A DNA stretch of 64,000 bases from Paenibacillus tundrae. GTDB lineage: Bacteria > Bacillota > Bacilli > Paenibacillales > Paenibacillaceae. The DNA lies in contig NZ_JAUSTI010000013.1 of the NCBI RefSeq assembly GCF_030812775.1, positions 62,001-126,000 of the forward strand, in the 5' to 3' direction. Shown here in pieces: positions 43,455 to 51,586 of the stretch (its first letter is position 1; each line of letters opens with the position of its first letter). The position numbers were made by a program, and so were the translations under genes. Below the pieces are notes generated by a model that was not told the DNA's origin, ran no database searches, and worked only from the letters and a program-made list of their open reading frames with translations.

Positions 43455-43499
43455 GGCTGCCTGTGATGATATTAGATCATAGACAGCCTTTTATTTTTC
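43454..43499 (+). terminator. Rho-independent terminator
   Basis: AGGCTGCCTGTGAT / ATCATAGACAGCCT stem, followed by TTTTATTTTT; it overlaps the end of the diguanylate cyclase gene. Confidence 0.8.
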
Positions 43500-43510
43500 T
43501 AATGTACTAA

Positions 43511-44022
43511 ATAAGTAATCTTGTACTTCCTTATGATGGATTTAAAACAAGAGCCATACGTGTTACTAAAAAGCTTGATTATTTAATTAAATTGTTGGAC
43601 AAACTCAGAAAAAATACTTGCCACATTATATACCGAAGGTTCTGAAGAAGATATCGTTTCTACATACACAATAGACGGTTGCCTAGTGTCCTTCTCAAGC
43701 ACTCGGGTATAAGCCTAATGCATGTATAGCAGAAAAGTGCCCTGCCTTAGGGGAACTAAAGAATAATTTTATCAAAGGAACTTGTGAAGCATACTTAGAG
43801 TGGTTAGTGTTAATTGACTCTGGCAATGAAGTTGCAGTGAAGTTTCATGATCTATATGAACCACTCATTCTTCTAATTGAAAAGGGTGGGACTATTAGAA
43901 GGCAGCATGGCGAAATTATCACAGGAGGATATGCCTTTCCTTTGGCAACTGCTGAATATATGTCCAAACAGGAACCAATCGATATAAGTGATGCAGGTTT
44001 AAGAGCCTGGGCTAATCAGTAA
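43511..44022 (+). pseudogene. Decayed hypothetical gene upstream of the toxin locus
   Basis: Coding-like sequence continues through three frames. From 43511: NLVLPYDGFKTRAIRVTKKL and DYLIKLLDKLRK; near 43602 the frame changes to EKILATLYTEGSEEDIVSTY and TIDGCLVSFSSTR; near 43690 it changes again to YKPNACIAEKCPALGELKNN and ends YAFPLATAEY...AWANQ at 44022. There is no start codon with a ribosome site; the expected position has ATA. I do not recognise the family; proteins with similar endings occur near toxin/immunity genes, so it could be an old immunity-type gene. Confidence 0.6.
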
Positions 44023-44038
44023 AGAAGAGGGGATAACC

Positions 44039-44317
44039 ATGGGCAGAGTATATAAGATTTTGCTGATATTCATGTCCTTGTTATTATTGAGCGCGTGCGG
44101 TATTCCAAGTTCAGGGGATAGGTTGGTTCAGGGCACGGTGTGGGGCGAATGAAGTAAGATAGGTATTTACATAGGTGGTAATAACTTCTTTAAAGTGGTT
44201 ATATACACATAGGACTATAGCACCTATGAGGATCAGAGCTTTTGTTATAACTACCTTGGTAAAATCGGGATTTTAGCTGGATGTTCTACATATTATACTT
44301 CTGATAACATAGGATAA
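44039..44317 (+). pseudogene. Lipoprotein gene with two in-frame stop codons
   Basis: The ATG at 44039 follows GAAGAGGGGATAA. It encodes a lipoprotein signal peptide (MGRVYKILLIFMSLLLLSAC) and stops at TGA 44150-44152. The same frame continues with coding-like sequence (SKIGIYIGGNNFFKVVIYT), meets a TAG, and continues (DYSTYEDQSFCYNYLGKIG) to TAA 44315-44317. One frame with two nonsense codons indicates a recently inactivated gene of about 92 codons. The Tyr/Cys-containing C-terminal region is unrecognised. Confidence 0.65.
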
Positions 44318-44344
44318 TCTTATTTTATATGGGCGGAGAAGTGT

Positions 44345-45538
44345 ATGAATACAATTAAGGTTACTCCTGAGCAACTACATTACGTATCGAATCAGATGGA
44401 TCAGGCTAGACAACAATTGGAAAGTATACGAGGTGAACTGATAAGACAGATCATGTTCATTCGGATGATGTGGACGGGCGCGACACAGGAGCAGTTTTAC
44501 TATGATTTTGAACGATCAAGCTCTACACTGGACAGAGCCCTAGACAGAATGGTTCAGACCTCCAAGGAATTAAAGGATATTGCAACGCGTTTTGAGAATG
44601 CAGATGCTCAGAATGTGAGTCTAGGTGCTGCAGCTGGAGCTGTGGGCGCAGCAGCTATGGTGACTAATTCAAGTGGCACTGCTTCAGATGATAAGGGCTA
44701 CCGGATGGCACAGGTGAATGTGTATGGAAAGTTGATGTGGTTGCCTGTCAATGAGAACGGTGTTCCTGACCAAGCTTCCCTTCAGGCTTATCAGAAGGAT
44801 AAGGGACATCTGGATATTAATCAAATGCAGGCTGTTCATGTTGAACCACCTGGAGAGGATATTTACGCACTTCAGATCGAAGCGCTTGAGCTCGGCATTA
44901 ATCCATTTACGGGTAAATCTGTTTCAGATAATTATGCACAGCTTATGATTGCTTCTCTGAAAGTAAGTCAGATATTCATGGGGATTCAAATGGTTCGTGG
45001 AAGTATCCCTGGTGGCAAAGGAAAGTATCGATTGCCTTCAAATAGCAAAGTTGTAACGGATATGAAGAAGAATATAGAGGCTGCTAAGGCGAAGAGAGAT
45101 CAAAGGAAATTAGAGTCTAGTTCTATTATTAGTAATAAATTCCCAAATGAAGGCTATCCAAAAGACGGGAGGGTACTAACCTATCATTTAGAAAGTGGAA
45201 GAATAAAAGGAATCAACGGTAGAACTAATGTTGATTTCGTCATCAATAAGAGTGGTGAGTTGATTATTGGGAAGCGACATCATACATTAGGAGGACGTGA
45301 AGATGTCCTTGCTGCTGGGCAATTAACTATTAATGGGCAAGGAGAAGTAAGAAAGATTACTAATCAGTCAGGGCATTATCGTCCTTCTCCTGAAGAATCA
45401 AGTATGTACGCCGATTTACTAAGGGATGCAGGTGTAAAAGTTAAGAGCTCATGGCTTGAACTTTATAAGTTCGATACAGACAATGATGGATATGTTACAG
45501 ATTCCAAACCGGTAATAATAAAGAAATTAAAGGAGTGA
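44345..45538 (+). CDS. WXG100-type polymorphic toxin (T7SS effector)
   Basis: A 397-aa predicted secreted toxin. Residues 1-95 form a WXG100-like helical hairpin (IKVTPEQLHYVSNQMDQARQ, then MMWTGATQEQF with the W-x-G turn), the signal for the type VII secretion system. A small Ala/Gly linker follows, then a pretoxin segment with INPFTGKSVSDNYAQ (PT-TG-like motif). The C-terminal 120 residues are the putative toxin: TNVDFVINKSGELIIGKRHH, TLGGREDVLAAGQLTINGQG and NQSGHYRPSPEESSMYADLL. The SGHYxPS pattern is found in other polymorphic toxins, but I cannot name an activity. The stop overlaps the next gene's ribosome site, as in toxin-immunity pairs. No T7SS machinery is in the window. Confidence 0.8.
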   Translation: MNTIKVTPEQLHYVSNQMDQARQQLESIRGELIRQIMFIRMMWTGATQEQFYYDFERSSSTLDRALDRMVQTSKELKDIATRFENADAQNVSLGAAAGAVGAAAMVTNSSGTASDDKGYRMAQVNVYGKLMWLPVNENGVPDQASLQAYQKDKGHLDINQMQAVHVEPPGEDIYALQIEALELGINPFTGKSVSDNYAQLMIASLKVSQIFMGIQMVRGSIPGGKGKYRLPSNSKVVTDMKKNIEAAKAKRDQRKLESSSIISNKFPNEGYPKDGRVLTYHLESGRIKGINGRTNVDFVINKSGELIIGKRHHTLGGREDVLAAGQLTINGQGEVRKITNQSGHYRPSPEESSMYADLLRDAGVKVKSSWLELYKFDTDNDGYVTDSKPVIIKKLKE

Positions 45539-45540
45539 AT

Positions 45541-45951
45541 GTGTTGATAAAGTATATGAATCTACAGTCTTTTAAAGAATACTTACTAACAACTTTAGAT
45601 GAATTATCTTCTTATCACAACAAAGTAATAGGTGAAAACAGCAAATTTATAATTACTCCAGTTGAGGAGAGAGGTAAATCTTTAAATTCTACAGACGAAT
45701 ATCTTTTCCGAGGAATGTTAAATTCAAAGAATTTAGATGGACGCGAGTTCGATATTGATTCTGTAGTAAAGATGTTGGGTTGTAGAGTCCCCTTGTGTCC
45801 ACTATGGATCAAAGTTTCGCTAAAAGAAATCAGGACTGAAGAACCTGTAATTGAACTGGAAACGAGTTTAAGATTTCGTAAACCAAGCTTGTTGCAAAAC
45901 CAAGAAACGGGGCATCCTCCGTTCATGGCAGTTTTAAAGTCCTTAAATTAG
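45541..45951 (+). CDS. Probable immunity protein
   Basis: A 136-aa acidic soluble protein directly after the toxin gene. GTG at 45541 or TTG at 45544 are both close to the AAAGGAG ribosome site that lies within the toxin's last codons; the GTG at 45535 overlaps the toxin stop and is too close. It begins LIKYMNLQSFKEYLL and contains EYLFRGMLNSKNLDG and a segment VPLCPLWIKVSL. The sequence is not recognised. The immunity role is inferred only from position, size and coupled translation. Base composition is AT-rich like the toxin and unlike the flanking operons. Confidence 0.6.
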   Translation: MLIKYMNLQSFKEYLLTTLDELSSYHNKVIGENSKFIITPVEERGKSLNSTDEYLFRGMLNSKNLDGREFDIDSVVKMLGCRVPLCPLWIKVSLKEIRTEEPVIELETSLRFRKPSLLQNQETGHPPFMAVLKSLN

Positions 45952-46101
45952 TTACGGGGTTATTCGAGTGTGAACCACTAAGAATTGTTTTGAAGTAGAG
46001 AATACTAATTTTAATTCTGTATATAGGTGCCTAGTTACCCCTAAAAAATTATATATATTTAACCATCCCTAAACCCCGCATATGTAACAAAAAACATGAA
46101 G

Positions 46102-46132
46102 AATCCGCTCTCATCAGAGAGACGGATTTTTT
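46102..46132 (+). terminator. Rho-independent terminator after the toxin locus
   Basis: AATCCG-TCTC / GAGA-CGGATT hairpin, loop ATCA, then TTTTTT. Confidence 0.82.
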
Positions 46133-46156
46133 GGCATTTCACCACCAATATTACGC

Positions 46157-46221
46157 TTGTCAAAACGTAATCATTACGATAAGATAATACTCATTGTTTA
46201 CAAATAATAATGATTACGATT
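46157..46221 (+). promoter_or_regulatory. Zur-type operator pair and promoter
   Basis: Box 1, CGTAATCATTACG (46166-46178, perfect dyad flanked by AA and AT), matches the Bacillus Zur consensus TCGTAATNATTACGA. It fills the spacer between TTGTCA (46157-46162) and TAAGAT (46180-46185). Box 2, ATAATGATTACGAT (about 46206-46221), is a second, weaker copy close to the start codon. Zinc-dependent repression is inferred from established consensus. Confidence 0.83.
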
Positions 46222-46240
46222 AAGAGAGAGGGGCATTACC

Positions 46241-47788
46241 TTGAATATAAAGTCACCCTTGCTGGTGCTAGTCTCCCTGGCCTTGGGCGCTGGATTGTTG
46301 AGCGCTTGCGGATCATCTGAGTCCAGTCCTGCTGCACAGTCATCAACCGACAAAAACGTACACTTCCTATATAACTTCTCTACCCGTTCACTGGACCCTC
46401 ATGTGGACTCAAGCTATGTACCGCTTCGCGCGGGTATTACGGAGACGCTGGTGCGTCTGGATGAAGAGAATCTGACGGTTGCCCCATGGCTCGCGGAGAG
46501 CTGGGAGAGTGAAGATGGTCAGCACTGGACGATTGACCTGCGAGATGATGTGACGTTCCAGAATGGTAAGCCAATGACAGGGGAAGCAGTGAAAGCCTCG
46601 CTTGAACGCGCGTTAGAAGAAAATGTAGCCATCCAGAATGCGCTCAAGATTGATACGATCGTAGCAGAAGGCGACAAACTGGAGATCACGACAACGCAGC
46701 CATTCCCGGAGTTTGCTTCCGAGCTAGTGAATCCGAACACGGCCATTATTGACGTGAGTGAGCCAGATATTGTGAACAAGCCGATGGGTACAGGCCCATT
46801 TAAACTCACTTCCTTTACGCCAGGCAGTAAGCTGGAGCTAGATCGTTACGATGCGTATTGGGATGGTGCTTCCCCGCTCGACTCCGTAACATTCTCGTTT
46901 AACGAAGATGCGAATGCTCGCTCTCTTGCACTGAAATCCGGACAGGTTGATATCGTATATCGCCCAGAGGTGGAGAGTCTTGATTCACTGCAAACGTTAG
47001 ACGGTATGAAGGTTGAATCTACTTCGACATTCCGTGTGCATCAGATGACGATGAACATGGAGCGGGAGAGCATCAAGGATCTGAATGTACGCCGTGCGCT
47101 GGATGCACTCATTGACCGTCAGGGTATCGTGGACACCATCCTGTTAGGTTACGGTGAGTCAGCGATTGGCCCGTTCCTACCATCCTTACCGTTTGCACCG
47201 ACATATACGGATGCTATAACAGAGTCCGGAGCGGATGTTGCTGTTAAATATCTTAACGAAGCGGGATACACTTTGCAGAATGGTGCGATGACCAAAGATG
47301 GCAAACCGTTGCAGCTTACGCTGTTAACCTATTCATCTCGCGCAGATCTACCATTGATTGCACAAGTGTTCCAGTCTGATGCGAAGAAGATCGGCATTGA
47401 TGTGCAGATTCGCCAGATCGACACACCAGAGGATTACATGGCGTCCAACCGTGATTGGGATATTGCTACCTATAGTAATCTAACGGCTCCACGTGGTGAC
47501 GCTGGGTACTATCTGAACGCTACATACCATCCAAAGGGTGCGCTTAACTTTAGTGGATCGGAAGAGCCGGAGCTGACGAAGATCATCGATGAGCTGAATC
47601 TCACCGTTGCACCGGAGAAGCGTGCCGAGCTTGCTGAGAAAGCCGCAAACTACGTGCATGATCATGTGCTGAACTCATTTGTACTGCATCCGGGAACCAT
47701 TGTGGCATATAACGGGAAGAAGATTAAGAACTGGGTCACAACACGCAGTGAGTATTACATGATTACCAACAAGCTGGATGTGATGTAA
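46241..47788 (+). CDS. Metal/metallophore ABC transporter, substrate-binding lipoprotein
   Basis: A 515-aa SBP family 5 (DppA/NikA/CntA-like) lipoprotein with lipobox GLLSACGSS. Family features: PHVDSSYVPLRAGITETLVR, the PWLAESWESEDGQHWTIDLR block, FQNGKPMTGEAVKASLER, GTGPFKL, and the peptide-binding lobe LNVRRALDALIDRQGIV. The Zur-type operators directly upstream suggest zinc rather than peptide or nickel uptake; opine metallophores of the staphylopine type use such SBPs (CntA), but a simple zinc or nickel complex is also possible. First gene of a tightly coupled five-gene operon; its stop overlaps the next ATG (TAATG). Confidence 0.86.
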   Translation: MNIKSPLLVLVSLALGAGLLSACGSSESSPAAQSSTDKNVHFLYNFSTRSLDPHVDSSYVPLRAGITETLVRLDEENLTVAPWLAESWESEDGQHWTIDLRDDVTFQNGKPMTGEAVKASLERALEENVAIQNALKIDTIVAEGDKLEITTTQPFPEFASELVNPNTAIIDVSEPDIVNKPMGTGPFKLTSFTPGSKLELDRYDAYWDGASPLDSVTFSFNEDANARSLALKSGQVDIVYRPEVESLDSLQTLDGMKVESTSTFRVHQMTMNMERESIKDLNVRRALDALIDRQGIVDTILLGYGESAIGPFLPSLPFAPTYTDAITESGADVAVKYLNEAGYTLQNGAMTKDGKPLQLTLLTYSSRADLPLIAQVFQSDAKKIGIDVQIRQIDTPEDYMASNRDWDIATYSNLTAPRGDAGYYLNATYHPKGALNFSGSEEPELTKIIDELNLTVAPEKRAELAEKAANYVHDHVLNSFVLHPGTIVAYNGKKIKNWVTTRSEYYMITNKLDVM

Positions 47789-48735
47789 TGTTTCGCATTG
47801 TTCTGCGAAAGTTTCTAGAGGTATTCATCTTTCTACTATTTATCATGTTTGTGAGCTTTCTCTTCATTCGTCTTGCTCCCGGTGACCCGGTACTAACGAT
47901 CCTGAATGTGGATGAACTATCTGTCAGTCAGGAACAGGTCGAAGCGATGCGAGAGGAAATGGGCTTCAATGACTCCCTTCCCGTGCAGTTTGGTAACTGG
48001 CTGCTTGATTTCGTAAGGCTCGACTTCGGTGTATCCTATTCCACAGGTCAACCGGTGATGCAGACGTTAATGCGTGCTCTCCCGGCTACAGCGGAGCTGA
48101 CCATTGGTGCATTGCTGGTGATGCTGCTGATCGCTGTGCCGCTCGGCTCTCTATCAGCACTGCATCGGGGTCGCTGGATTGATCAGGTCAGCCGTATGCT
48201 GTCCATCGTTGGCGCAGCGGTACCTAGCTTCTGGCTCGGCCTGATCCTGATTGACATGTTCGGCGTTCGCTTTGGCAGTCTGCCAACGATGGGTCGAGAT
48301 GGATTTGCCTCACTGATTCTGCCCTCTCTGACGCTGGGACTTGCGATCTCCAGCGTCTATGTGCGTCTTTTGCGCTCCAGTTTGCTGGACTCGCTTAGCC
48401 AAGAATTTGTACGTTCTGCCCGGGCAAGGGGGCTATCCGAAGCCCGGATTTTCCTGCTTCATGCGTTCCGGCACAGCTTGCCGCCGGTCATTACGGTATT
48501 TGGTGTCAGCCTGGGCAGCTTGATTGGCGGGGTAGTAGTTATCGAAGTGCTATTTGCTTATCCAGGTATCGGCAAGCTGGTGGTGGATGCAATTCGTCAG
48601 CGGGACTATCCGCTGATCCAAGGTTATATTTTGATCATGGCAATCGTGGTATTCGTCGTGAATACATTAGTTGACTTATCTTACCGTTATTTGAATCCTG
48701 AAATGAAACTCAAGGAAAAGGAGGCCCTTCGATGA
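47788..48735 (+). CDS. ABC transporter permease (NikB/CntB-like)
   Basis: A 315-aa DppB/NikB-type permease with six helices. It begins MFRIVLRKFLEVFIFLLFIM and has the N-terminal family motif RLAPGDPVL, plus the permease-ATPase coupling loop with EFVRSARARGLSEARIFLLH (EAA motif). The overlap with the SBP gene and the ATGA overlap with the next gene indicate coupled translation. Family members form heterodimers with the following permease. Confidence 0.92.
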   Translation: MFRIVLRKFLEVFIFLLFIMFVSFLFIRLAPGDPVLTILNVDELSVSQEQVEAMREEMGFNDSLPVQFGNWLLDFVRLDFGVSYSTGQPVMQTLMRALPATAELTIGALLVMLLIAVPLGSLSALHRGRWIDQVSRMLSIVGAAVPSFWLGLILIDMFGVRFGSLPTMGRDGFASLILPSLTLGLAISSVYVRLLRSSLLDSLSQEFVRSARARGLSEARIFLLHAFRHSLPPVITVFGVSLGSLIGGVVVIEVLFAYPGIGKLVVDAIRQRDYPLIQGYILIMAIVVFVVNTLVDLSYRYLNPEMKLKEKEALR

Positions 48736-49586
48736 AAACGATATCCCTGCGTAATCCAGTCACAAAATCCAAAAAGCACAGCTGGCAGGCGATTATCGGC
48801 TTGTTATTTGTGTTGCTGGTCATCGCGGCCTCCTTGTATGCCTTTTTAGTTCTAAAATATGACCACACCCTCACCGATTTACGAGGACGATTGCAAGGTG
48901 CTAGCGCGCTCCATCCGCTCGGCACAGATCACCTTGGGCGCGATGTGTTGACCCGCCTGCTGCTTGGTGGCAGCCAGACACTGGGGTATAGCCTGCTTGC
49001 TCTTGGTGCAGCACTGCTAATTGGTATTCCGTTCGGCCTGATCGCTGGCTACAAACGCGGCTGGATCGACAAGCTGTTCATGCGAATTGCAGATGCGTTC
49101 CTCGCCTTTCCGGACACGATCGTTGCGATTGTATTGAGCGGACTACTGGGTGCGGGCATCGGCAATCTGGTACTGGCCATTGTTATTGTAAAGTGGGTTA
49201 GTTACGCACGTCTTGTTCGGAGCACCGTGCTCTCAGAATCACAGAAGGATTACATTCGTGTAGCAAAAACCAATGGTTTATCGGATGGACGCATCATGAG
49301 GAAGCATCTGCTTCCGCATATCGCAGGTCATGTACTTGTGCTGGCGAGCCTGGATCTGGGCAAAATCATCCTGCTCATTTCTTCCCTGTCCTACATCGGA
49401 CTCGGAGCACAGCCGCCAACACCGGAATGGGGGGCCATGCTGAATGATTCGCGTCCATACTTCCAATCTCGACCTGAGCTGATGATCTACCCGGGCCTTG
49501 CGATTGTATCCGTTGTGTTGCTTGCAAATATGCTGGGTGATTATTTGAGAGATCGGTTCGATGTGAAAAAGGAGGTGCAGTCATGA
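48732..49586 (+). CDS. ABC transporter permease (NikC/CntC-like)
   Basis: A 284-aa DppC/NikC-type permease. The cytoplasmic N-terminus has SKKHSWQAIIGLLF, then HPLGTDHLGRDVLTRLLLG, the typical periplasm-side motif of this subfamily, and the coupling segment KDYIRVAKTNGLSDGRIMRK. The ATG is within ATGA of the preceding stop and follows AAAAGGAGG. Confidence 0.92.
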   Translation: MKTISLRNPVTKSKKHSWQAIIGLLFVLLVIAASLYAFLVLKYDHTLTDLRGRLQGASALHPLGTDHLGRDVLTRLLLGGSQTLGYSLLALGAALLIGIPFGLIAGYKRGWIDKLFMRIADAFLAFPDTIVAIVLSGLLGAGIGNLVLAIVIVKWVSYARLVRSTVLSESQKDYIRVAKTNGLSDGRIMRKHLLPHIAGHVLVLASLDLGKIILLISSLSYIGLGAQPPTPEWGAMLNDSRPYFQSRPELMIYPGLAIVSVVLLANMLGDYLRDRFDVKKEVQS

Positions 49587-50383
49587 TTCTCTCCATTGAG
49601 GATTTAAGCATCTCCAGCCGAGATCGTATGATCGTGAATCAAGTCTCCCTCGCTGTTCGCGAAGGGGAATTCATGGCTCTGGTTGGACAGAGTGGTAGTG
49701 GCAAAAGCCTGCTCTCGCAAGCCATCGGTCAGCTCCTGCCGCCTAACCTTCACGCATCAGGACGCATTCTATTTGAAGGCAGCAATCTGCTTGAACAGAA
49801 GCCGAAGCAGATGCGGGCTCTGCGCGGAAGCCGGATTTCTTATATTTTTCAAGATTATCAGGGAGCATTTACGCCTTTTCGCAGCATTGGCGGGCACTTC
49901 GATGAATACCAGAAGGTGCATGGAGAGAAGTCTTCTGCTGTTCGCAAGAAACGTGCGGAAAAGGCGCTTCAATCGGTGGGTCTGGATGCAAAGTTGCTTC
50001 GCCGTTACCCATTCCAACTGAGTGGTGGTCAGCTTCAGCGAGCATCCATAGCAACATCGCTGATGTTATCCCCTCGGCTGCTAATCGCAGACGAAGCAAC
50101 CACAGCACTGGACAGCGTGTCTGGACATCGCGTGTTGGAATTGCTTGCCCGCAAACAGGCAGAGACAGGCTGTGCCATTCTGTTTATCACGCATGATTGG
50201 CGTCACGTCCGCCGTTATGCGAACCGCTTGGCGGTCATGAAGGAAGGGCAGATCGTTGAGTCAGGTGGTAAGCATCGTATTCTTGATCATCCCCAGCATG
50301 AATATACACGTAAGCTAATTGAGGCGGCTCCCGTCCTGAGTCGCTCGTTGAAGTCGGGTTTGAAGGAGGCTGAAGTGGAATGA
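49583..50383 (+). CDS. ABC transporter ATPase 1 (NikD/CntD-like)
   Basis: A 266-aa ATPase of the oligopeptide/nickel subfamily. Walker A GQSGSGKSLL, Q-loop YIFQDYQGAF, signature LSGGQLQRASIA, Walker B LLIADEATTALD and the switch His in FITHDW are all present, and the C-terminus has the subfamily's HPQHEYTRKLIEAAP. Start ATG overlaps the previous stop (ATGA) after AAAAAGGAGG. It pairs with the next gene as a heterodimer. Confidence 0.93.
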   Translation: MILSIEDLSISSRDRMIVNQVSLAVREGEFMALVGQSGSGKSLLSQAIGQLLPPNLHASGRILFEGSNLLEQKPKQMRALRGSRISYIFQDYQGAFTPFRSIGGHFDEYQKVHGEKSSAVRKKRAEKALQSVGLDAKLLRRYPFQLSGGQLQRASIATSLMLSPRLLIADEATTALDSVSGHRVLELLARKQAETGCAILFITHDWRHVRRYANRLAVMKEGQIVESGGKHRILDHPQHEYTRKLIEAAPVLSRSLKSGLKEAEVE

Positions 50384-51171
50384 AGATCACGCCTAATAAC
50401 TCAAGTGATCCCGTACTTCTTGTGGAAGACCTCAGCCGCACTTATGCTGGCGCAGAACGTCCAGCAATCCAGAACGTTTCCTTTTCAATACAGGCGGGTG
50501 AGTGCCTTGGTCTTGTTGGTGAGAGTGGATGTGGCAAAAGCACACTTGCCCGCTGTTTACTCCGGATAGAAGACGCAGATCATGGCAAGATTCTGCTTGG
50601 TGGGCAGGACATTGCACGGCTAGCTGGACGCCGCCTGCGCCCCTATTGCCGCAATATTCAGATCGTATTCCAGAATCCATCTGCGGCTCTGAATCCAAAG
50701 CTCAAAATTGCAGATTCATTAATAGATCCTTATGAGCAGCTCGGACATAATACCAAGCTATCTCATTTCACCTATACATCCAAAGAAGCTTATATCCGCC
50801 GCTTGCTTGAGGCTGTTGAGCTTCCGGGGGAGCTGGCAGAACGCTATCCGCACGAACTGAGTGGAGGTCAGCGTCAGCGTGTAACGATTGCACGATCCAT
50901 TAGCATTGAGCCTGACGTCGTTGTGCTGGATGAGCCAACAGCGAGTCTAGATGTCATCTCGCAAGGTGCCATTCTCCAATTGCTGACCGATCTACGCACC
51001 TCACTGGGGTTATCTTATCTGTTCATCTCACATGATCTGGCCGCTGTACACCGAATGAGTCAGCAGGTGATGGTCATGCAGGATGGACAGATCGTGGATC
51101 GGTTCGACGCGGATGCGTTGTTCGCCGAAGAACGCCATCCGTATACGAAAGAACTGATCTCCATTTTCTGA
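50380..51171 (+). CDS. ABC transporter ATPase 2 (NikE/CntF-like)
   Basis: A 263-aa ATPase, partner of the preceding gene. Walker A GESGCGKSTLARCLL, Q-loop IVFQNPSAALNPKL, signature LSGGQRQRVTIARS, Walker B VVLDEPTASLD, switch His in FISHDLAAVHRM, C-terminal HPYTKELISIF. ATGA overlap again, after GAAGGAGG. With it the transporter is complete: SBP, two permeases, two ATPases. No metallophore synthesis genes (CntKLM-like) follow in the window; the operon ends with a hairpin. Confidence 0.93.
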   Translation: MKITPNNSSDPVLLVEDLSRTYAGAERPAIQNVSFSIQAGECLGLVGESGCGKSTLARCLLRIEDADHGKILLGGQDIARLAGRRLRPYCRNIQIVFQNPSAALNPKLKIADSLIDPYEQLGHNTKLSHFTYTSKEAYIRRLLEAVELPGELAERYPHELSGGQRQRVTIARSISIEPDVVVLDEPTASLDVISQGAILQLLTDLRTSLGLSYLFISHDLAAVHRMSQQVMVMQDGQIVDRFDADALFAEERHPYTKELISIF

Positions 51172-51228
51172 TTTCGGATTTCTGAGTTCACTCCTCTGAA
51201 CGTGTGAGGATGTGGCATAATTATAGTT

Positions 51229-51264
51229 AAGAGCCGCTATGCGATCGTTAAGCAGGCGGCTCTT
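51229..51264 (+). terminator. Terminator-like hairpin after the importer operon
   Basis: AAGAGCCGC / GCGGCTCTT perfect 9-bp arms with an 18-nt loop; T tract weak (a T run comes 10 nt later). Confidence 0.65.
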
Positions 51265-51586
51265 CATGCATCTATTTTTTTAGATGGTCATAGACTACAA
51301 AATAACCTTTTTTATCATTCGGCGCAGAGCCTCATCCATATGATGAACAAATAAATCTTTCAGCCCTATAACCGGGCTAACCATTGCGTGCAAACTAGCG
51401 TATACTGAGGGAATAGCAAATATCTTGAAATTGCATATTTAAATTGCTCTATATTATTGATACACTAGATCAAGGTTATATTCATACAACAGAAGGTGCG
51501 ATCCCGTTCAAAAATGGGCTTGCTGCAATGCCAAATCGATAACGCTTACATCCTTTTGGCAAATATAGGATATAAGGACGGTAAAC
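51265..51586. other. Intergenic interval upstream of mqo
   Basis: About 320 bp without a gene. A possible promoter (TTGAAA at about 51433, 17 nt, TCTATA) lies in it. The end holds the mqo ribosome site AAGGACGG. No riboswitch or operator recognised. Confidence 0.45.
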
